In this document: piece by piece, positions 58,601 to 64,000 of the stretch | Position numbering within the stretch: the first letter of the stretch is position 1 | Layout of the letters: the number at the start of each line of letters is the position of its first letter | Notes under the pieces: model-generated | Told to the model about the DNA's origin: nothing | The model's database searches: none | What the model saw: only the letters and a program-made list of their open reading frames with translations | Position numbers and translations under genes: made by a program | Source: Taenia hydatigena | Taxonomy: Eukaryota > Platyhelminthes > Cestoda > Cyclophyllidea > Taeniidae | Length of the DNA: 64,000 bases | NCBI GenBank assembly: GCA_036345935.2 | Contig: JADWOT020000006.1 | Span: forward strand, 20,228,967-20,292,966 | Direction: 5' to 3'

Positions 58601-61537
58601 GGTCTGGAGGAAGGTTACTAACAACCGAGGCGACACTACTGTAACCAGCTGGAAAAGTTTCGTTACGGAGCTGCCTACCATGCCTGCATAAAAATATTAA
58701 AGAGTTATGAATGCAATATCTCCTCCAATTCTTTACTAGCTGGATGGAACCCAGGTACATATGCCTGAGCAGCTCCGATGTGCAAACAACGCGGTAAGGA
58801 GAAATGGAAGCGAAACCCTATCTCCACAAAACTATGGCAAATTTCATCCTTTTTTACTAAAACTCTGCCTTAAGGCCGATGTTCATGCGATTACCGATAG
58901 GTATATGAGATGACCAGCACATTCCCCTTCTGCTAGTATGGTTTTCAAAGTGGACGAAAATACAGATTTAGTAAACGTACAAAGAAAGATCGATGGCGTT
59001 GCATTGAAACACCTCAGTTGCATAGAAGTTCGATGACTGCGAAGGCTAGCTCGTGGGCATTTCCTTACACCACCAATTACGATGTGATGTTTGACACAGG
59101 AAGTTAACCAAGAGAAGTGCCAGGGACAACGCTCAAGAGGAGATGGGATACATAATTCACTAGCTGTTTGCATATCTCTCGGTTTTGGTTGAGGAATCAT
59201 TAAGGTGCGCCACTATTGTAATTTCACCGGGTGGGGTGGCTTGTAAGCCCTACCATAAGTTGAATACGCATATTCTACCTGGATATTATTGTATTTTCAA
59301 CTTCGGGAAGGCCTAGAAGAGCTATGGTAGTGAAAGTTGAACAAAATTCTACAGTATTTCAAACCAATGAAACAAAGCCAGAGTAAATAATTACCAAGCG
59401 AACTTTATCAACAAAATGGCAAATTTGTAATGCAACAGAAAGCACGGTTTTAAAGTTCGCTAACGAAGACACAGATGAGCTCATAGGTAAAACTTCACCA
59501 ATCATCAAAAATTACAAACGGTGGTACATCGGTGGATGAGAAATCGTTATGTTGCATAAATACCAAGAAATCATAGTCATACGAGCCCCAACATCGACAC
59601 GGTTACCAATGGTTTTCAAGCGATATTTCCTAATGTCAGGTAGTAATGAGCCTTCCAAAATGGTTACGCAATTGGTGATTTTTAAAACGCTGTGGTCTCC
59701 GGGAATTAAACGGAGGGATGAGGGTAAGAGGGTGATGGAACTCTTCAGCTATTCACTTCAGTTTTATCCTGCTAAGATTTTGCCTTATCTCGATACAGAC
59801 TGTGTATCATTTTCAAACACTTTGAAATAAAGCTGAGGACCAACATTCACTGAGAAAAGAAGAATAGGAGCAAAGGCGGAGGAAACTTTCAAGTTACCAC
59901 CAGGATTGAACAAAGGTAGAGCTCACTCGTAATCCTATCGAGCGTAATTCCTGTAGAAACGATAAAGTTGACTCACAGAACGCAGTGTAGAAGTCCCAGT
60001 GACTTCGACAACAGGAAGCCCCCAGTCAAAGGACTTTCCAAGACGTTGACGGGTGAGAAGGATCAAAATGCGGTCAAGTTTGCGCCACGCAGTAGTCTTT
60101 GAAGTGACCTCTGTCTCATTCCCCTCTCTCACTGATGCTGAGGCATTCACGTCTATCCAAAAAAGAACAAAATAAATTACACTTGGGTTCGTAAAAGACA
60201 GTTGAATACATTCAACCGTAATGTCTCGTGCCACAAATTGATCCGCATTAAAGTGGAGAAAGACTTTTAACAAGCCCTTCCTCTCCCATCTAATATTCTA
60301 ACACTTGTCGGAAAAAAAGATAGTTCGAGCAATAATGAGTGTTTTACGTATGCCACACGCATTCAATAAAAACGTTTGTCTAATGAACTAGCACCTACAA
60401 TGATTCACTGGTAGTAGTGAGTATTTTTGGTAATTTACTACCCGAATCAAAGTATCTAAACCATTTCAGAGTGATCCACTGTGCCACAGCACTCTATGCG
60501 AATGTTGTAAGACAGGAATTTAGAACCGAGAAAATGTTTATAAAGTCGACAATCTCGAATCACATCATCAGGCTCAGCCAAAGTTTTATTATATGAGCAG
60601 CCAAAAATAAAATAGACTAAAACGCATCCATAATTTTTCGATTGCATGGGTAGGGACGATTGCACCTTGCAAGCCCTTAAGGATTACATTAAATTACTAC
60701 ATTGAGCAATGCTGAAAACCACAAAAACTTATTTGGTAACTCGACATAGTTTATTAACTGTAGAACGAACAATGCAAGCTCCATGGTCTTAGTCCCAGAT
60801 TAGGAGGAATGAAATACCATTCATCCTATTTCCTTTAATGGCTCACCGATTTTATCCAGTGGTGTTCATATTGAGTAGTCGCTGAGGAGGACTTAGACGT
60901 CACAATAATAAACCCAAGCAAAAATAATCAAAAAAGCAAATAGACTGGCGCATCTGTATGGCTGATGGAGATAATAAAGATTTAATTCAAGGAATATGGA
61001 AAAAACGGGATTTACCAAAAGGACTTGGAGTTTTATGATGCTCAACTAACGGTGATTTAAGAAAGTGTGTAAGTTGCTGAGAAGCAACTCCAGCAATGAA
61101 CATGAGCAAACGGATTATACCTGAATGACAGTTGTGATAAAAATTGACTGACCTTTAGACAGGGATGCATATCCTAGCTCCTTCCAAAACTCCTTCGCCC
61201 CAGCCTCCCAGATCAATTCCATGTCCTTGGCGGTAAGCAGAGAAGCACCAGTACCATCGGTGGGTGCCCGATGGCGCGTAGCACTTTGCTTCCCCTCCTG
61301 CTGTTCTCGTGCCATCTTTGCCATGTGCTCCAGGTCGTTACGATGGCGCACTTCGTGTGCTGAAAGATGGCTACGTTGGACCTCCATCTCTGCAAAGAAC
61401 TCCTGTACCTGACGCTGTAAGGGTGACAATTGAGGGGACACCACTGCAGGCCGACGGATGCAGAGTCCAGCGAAGATTTTCCACATGACTTGACTGGAGG
61501 GGTGAATTGTACACATTAATTTTCTTCCAAATGCCAT
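55692..61537 (-). CDS. MRPL46: Mitochondrial large ribosomal subunit protein mL46, four exons
   Basis: Exons 61537-61153, 60152-59977, 56915-56778 and 55874-55692 join to 293 aa (human about 279). mL46 is a Nudix-fold structural protein of the mitoribosome large subunit. Exon 1 has a basic/hydrophobic presequence-like N-terminus, then LCIRRPAVVSPQLSPLQRQV (human LCLQRPPVVSKPLTPLQ) and LTAKDMELIWEAGAKEFW. Exon 2 has AWRKLDRILILLTRQRLG and WGLPVVEVTGTSTLR, the human RKLDRNLVLLVREKFG and ETLRG region. Exon 3 begins AAEDLAKALLPPEAQ and has MIVGNAPVAMHKYAYRI. Exon 4 has FAWTCTEEMDDFITNKQFL, like the human HHVWVTKDEL block. Introns are 1000, 3061 and 903 nt. The 3.1-kb intron contains repeat copies 5 and 6. 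No canonical poly(A) signal was seen right after the stop. Confidence 0.92.
58285..58426 (+). repeat. Dispersed repeat, copy 5 (in MRPL46 intron 2)
   Basis: Landmarks in order: GTCCGGGCCATGCCAGTAGC, CCCAAAAGCTT, GACAATGCACACTCCGCCTGA, GTATTGTCTTCTTTC and GGAGTCTCGGGTAGCTAC. More diverged than copies 3 and 4 and without a TA run. Antisense to MRPL46. Confidence 0.6.
59211..59325 (+). repeat. Dispersed repeat, copy 6 (diverged, in MRPL46 intron 2)
   Basis: A weaker match: GGTGGGGTGGCTTGTAAGCC, AAGTTGAATACGCATATTC, TACCTGGATATTATTGTATT, then TTCGGGAAGGCCT. The TTGAAT...ATTCTACC core is the clearest shared part. The left head is lost. Confidence 0.45.
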
Positions 61538-62841
61538 AGCTTAGTAAGACTTATTAGAATCAGGATGAACATGGCGTATAAATGGAAGACGATGTTCTAT
61601 GAATTTGTCAATATGAAAGTTGCAACATCAATAGGGTAGAGTAATGGTAGGTGCTAGATAAACCTAGGATGGGATGCAATGAGACCGAAAGATCATCATC
61701 ACGAATAAATTCCTGTTAAAGTTCATGTGCTTGATGACAAACATTATGCTAGCTGAGGCTAAAAGTAGCAAGCAAACATTAAGGGAATATTTGTAAATAA
61801 TATTTTGTGGAAAGCAATCAATTAATGCCCGGCAGGGAGACATAGTGAAATGCTCACGAATTTAGGATAATATGGCAAAGATACTATGTTACTTATGGTA
61901 AAAGAAATGCAATGTAATGAAATTAAAGGCAAAAGCTATTTACATGCCTCAGATACACAAGACGTGCACCTGCGCAGCCAATTGGCCAGATGATCGTAAG
62001 ACGAACAGCGCGTTTAGGGACCTAGATATTTAAAGCGCTTAGTTGCGTTTTATTTAACATTTGAATTTGAATGCATTCCAATTACATACTTGTTCTACAA
62101 GTGGTCAAATTCTCTTTTAGCCTAGGGATGGTTTACAATGGACAGACTGAAAAGCCAACCTGACTCCGAATTTCAGTAGAGGATATAAATTATCATTAAG
62201 CGAATCTAAAGAATTAATATTTTTGCAATTAATACTCCTTAAAGCTAAATTTATGAGGAGCGTTGAGTTGCACACTTGGAGTGGCAATATGGCGAGTCAC
62301 TTCTATCAGAAAATTTCGTAGAAATTATTTTGACACGCTTATCGTAAGTTAAACTCTCGCTTTTGGTAACGATTTACCTAGAGTCTTTAACATTATACTC
62401 TCGCCGAATGGTCAGACCCACAATGTATGTCATTCTACGCATCAGCAACATATATTCTGCTCTATTTTACGCTTTATTTTGTCTTAAGGAATGTCCCGAG
62501 CACTATACTTTTGCTTCTAAATTATCCATCTACATGTATTTCTATGTTATTCATTCTCAAACCATTGTAAGGCTTCTCTTCAACGCGATCTACTGCTTGT
62601 TAATGTTAGTTCAGGCTTACACAGTACTATAGTGCCCCTAGCCTTCTCTGAAGTACCGGCACGATTCGGAGAACAAGTCGTTAGCGAAAGTACAATTTAG
62701 AGTAGAATTGAGTGCCATTGAATCAAAACCAGATTTAACAAATCGCCACGTCACTACAGCACAAACTTTACATGCAAGTAATGTAATGTGCATTGTATTA
62801 CGTTAGGTATTTGTTCAACCTTAGGTTCAGTGAAGGACCAC
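61538..62841. other. No gene recognised upstream of MRPL46
   Basis: The MRPL46 promoter should lie near 61.5-61.8 kb, but no motif stands out. The rest is AT-rich with no supported exon. Confidence 0.4.
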
Positions 62842-62963
62842 GCTGTGTCTTAGCCATTGCACCTTCGGCGTTTGAGCTGGCTTCTAGGCCATGCCAGTGG
62901 CTCCAACCCTTACTCTATGTTGAATGTATAGATTCGCCAGGGAAGTCTCGGGGCGCTACAGTA
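62842..62963 (+). repeat. Dispersed repeat, copy 7 (internally deleted)
   Basis: Shows GCGTTTGAGCTGGCTTCTAG, GGCCATGCCAGTGGCTCC, ATGTTGAATGTATAGATTCG, CCAGGGAAG and the 3' end GTCTCGGGGCGCTACAG. It lacks the CTGCCTTCTT segment seen in copies 3 and 4. Its 3' end is nearly identical to that of copy 3. Confidence 0.68.
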
Positions 62964-63585
62964 TACAGGATTACTTACAAATGATTACATTCCAATATTA
63001 ATAAAGGCTTTTGTATTAACCAGGTCTTGGACAATTCGCACTAAAGCATGATTTCAAGCGTTTGAGTTTTATTTTGTTGTCGTTCGTAGTTATCCTCCAA
63101 CTCTGATGTAACCATATGTCTCATAATAATATTCAAGCAGTGTGCCCTATATTGGCATTTGCCATCGATAACATGAATTCTCAAGCTACACCTGAGACCT
63201 TAGTTATGGCCAAACAAAGCAGAATGACTAGAGGTGTGAACTCTACGCCGCAATGCCACTACGGCGTTGTAGCCCACGGAGAATGAGGAACTCGAAGGCC
63301 TAAATGCACATTGGAATAATTCTTGAGCCACTGCAGTTGAGCTCAACTAACTGGTGTCTCAGTACTAAACTCGGTTACAAAGGTCGACATCACATTTCTC
63401 CTTACTCGACTTATGCGTAACCGTAACCGCTGCGGTTTTGCAGTTTATGGATTCATTAGATATTTGTTTAAGTTCAAAAAGGAACTAACCATTTTATCCG
63501 GATATTCGAAAAAACACGCAAAGACATTCTATTTGAAAAAAAGGACCACAACACCAAATAGGCTTTGATCAGGAAACAAAGTTTT
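62964..63585. other. Intergenic, downstream of the CAP gene
   Basis: No exon recognised. No close AATAAA on the minus strand after the CAP gene stop; the nearest TTTATT on the plus strand is about 500 nt away near 63068. Confidence 0.35.
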
Positions 63586-63811
63586 CTACTTTGTGGAAAG
63601 TTCCTTCAGACTGGGCACTCGCGGTTCGCCGCTCAATGGGCGAGGCACCTTGACGGGAAACTCACCGGAGTAATTGCCCGGCGGTCGGTACTGGCCCACC
63701 ACGATGACCAAGTCGCCCTCCCGCGCCTTCGCGTAGCCGAATCCCGCCCGCTCTGTGTCCGACCACACGCATTGCGTAAAGTGACCTTCGTCCGTGCATT
63801 CAAACAAAATA
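63586..63811 (-). CDS. GLIPR2: CAP/SCP-domain protein, GAPR-1 (GLIPR2) type, last exon only
   Basis: One terminal exon of 75 codons. It starts at an acceptor TTTTCCAG with one base completing a split codon and ends at the stop at 63588-63586. It encodes the C-terminal half of a CAP domain: the CAP1 signature GHFTQCVW, then GFGYAK and the CAP2 region VIVVGQYRPPGNYSGEF, ending in a short basic tail. The cysteine usual in secreted venom-allergen CAP2 motifs is glycine here, as in the cytoplasmic, Golgi-associated GLIPR2/GAPR-1 group, so an intracellular GAPR-1-like protein is favoured. Those proteins bind acidic lipids and are implicated in autophagy control. The upstream exons, including the rest of the CAP cavity, are not recognised in the remaining 190 nt and must lie beyond the window. 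Confidence 0.8.
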
Positions 63812-64000
63812 CTGGAAAATTAGATACTAAGACCAGGCCATTCGCTCTTCCTGCATAAGTTTTTGGCGGGTTTCGGAAGCCGTAGAATAATTCCATGAAA
63901 TAAGAGTAAAATCCGCAAGATCTGAATAATAAAATTGTTTTATATCTCTTACATGAACCATAAATAAAGACAACCATTGAAACAAAAAAGTCTTTTGTGA

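Noticed and set aside
63565..63858. Plus-strand 97-codon frame at the right edge
   Set aside because: It is antisense to the CAP-domain exon, which carries clear CAP1 and CAP2 motifs.
1..64000. CRISPR arrays, bacterial operons or prophage
   Set aside because: No regularly spaced repeats were found, and the genes are intron-containing animal genes.

Overview
The window looks like nuclear DNA from a parasitic flatworm, most likely a cestode. The reasons are intron-split animal genes, an intron size distribution with one group at about 29-47 nt and another at about 66-82 nt, and moderate GC. Three of the shortest introns sit at the 5' end of one gene. I recall a similar two-peaked intron distribution from tapeworm genomes; the species assignment is inference. 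I saw no prokaryotic operon, CRISPR array, rRNA or convincing tRNA.

Layout. A VPS37-like ESCRT-I gene lies on the minus strand at 1488-2304. Divergent from it is a seven-exon QTRT2 gene (3287-6087, plus), the non-catalytic partner of the tRNA-guanine transglycosylase. Unassigned coding-looking segments follow at 7.3-8.1 kb (minus) and 8.7-9.4 kb (plus). The next 6 kb appears gene-poor and ends in an uninterrupted PIM-like Ser/Thr kinase gene (15350-16327, minus). From 16.7 to 18.2 kb there are two copies of a dispersed repeat and, between them, a 437-bp foldback element.

The largest locus is a nine-exon SPEN/Split ends homologue (20029-40450, plus). It has four RRM-type segments, about 1,500 residues of low-complexity sequence and a C-terminal SPOC domain. 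The SPOC domain is reached only through an intron with a GC donor. A further 6.6 kb without recognised genes precedes NOP9 (47086-51658, plus, six exons). MRPL46 (55692-61537, minus, four exons) follows, and the last exon of a GLIPR2/GAPR-1-type CAP protein (63586-63811, minus) sits at the right edge.

The recognised genes are mostly housekeeping: endosomal sorting, tRNA queuosine, ribosome biogenesis, mitochondrial ribosome and transcriptional co-repression. Nothing in the order suggests a shared pathway. For the multi-exon genes QTRT2, SPEN, NOP9, MRPL46 and VPS37, exon lengths were summed by hand. Each joins in one frame to a multiple of three, giving 413, 2154, 633, 293 and 204 aa.

The least explained material is the same-strand dispersed repeat family (at least seven copies), the foldback element, and three clusters of open coding-like sequence that I could not assign to a family.
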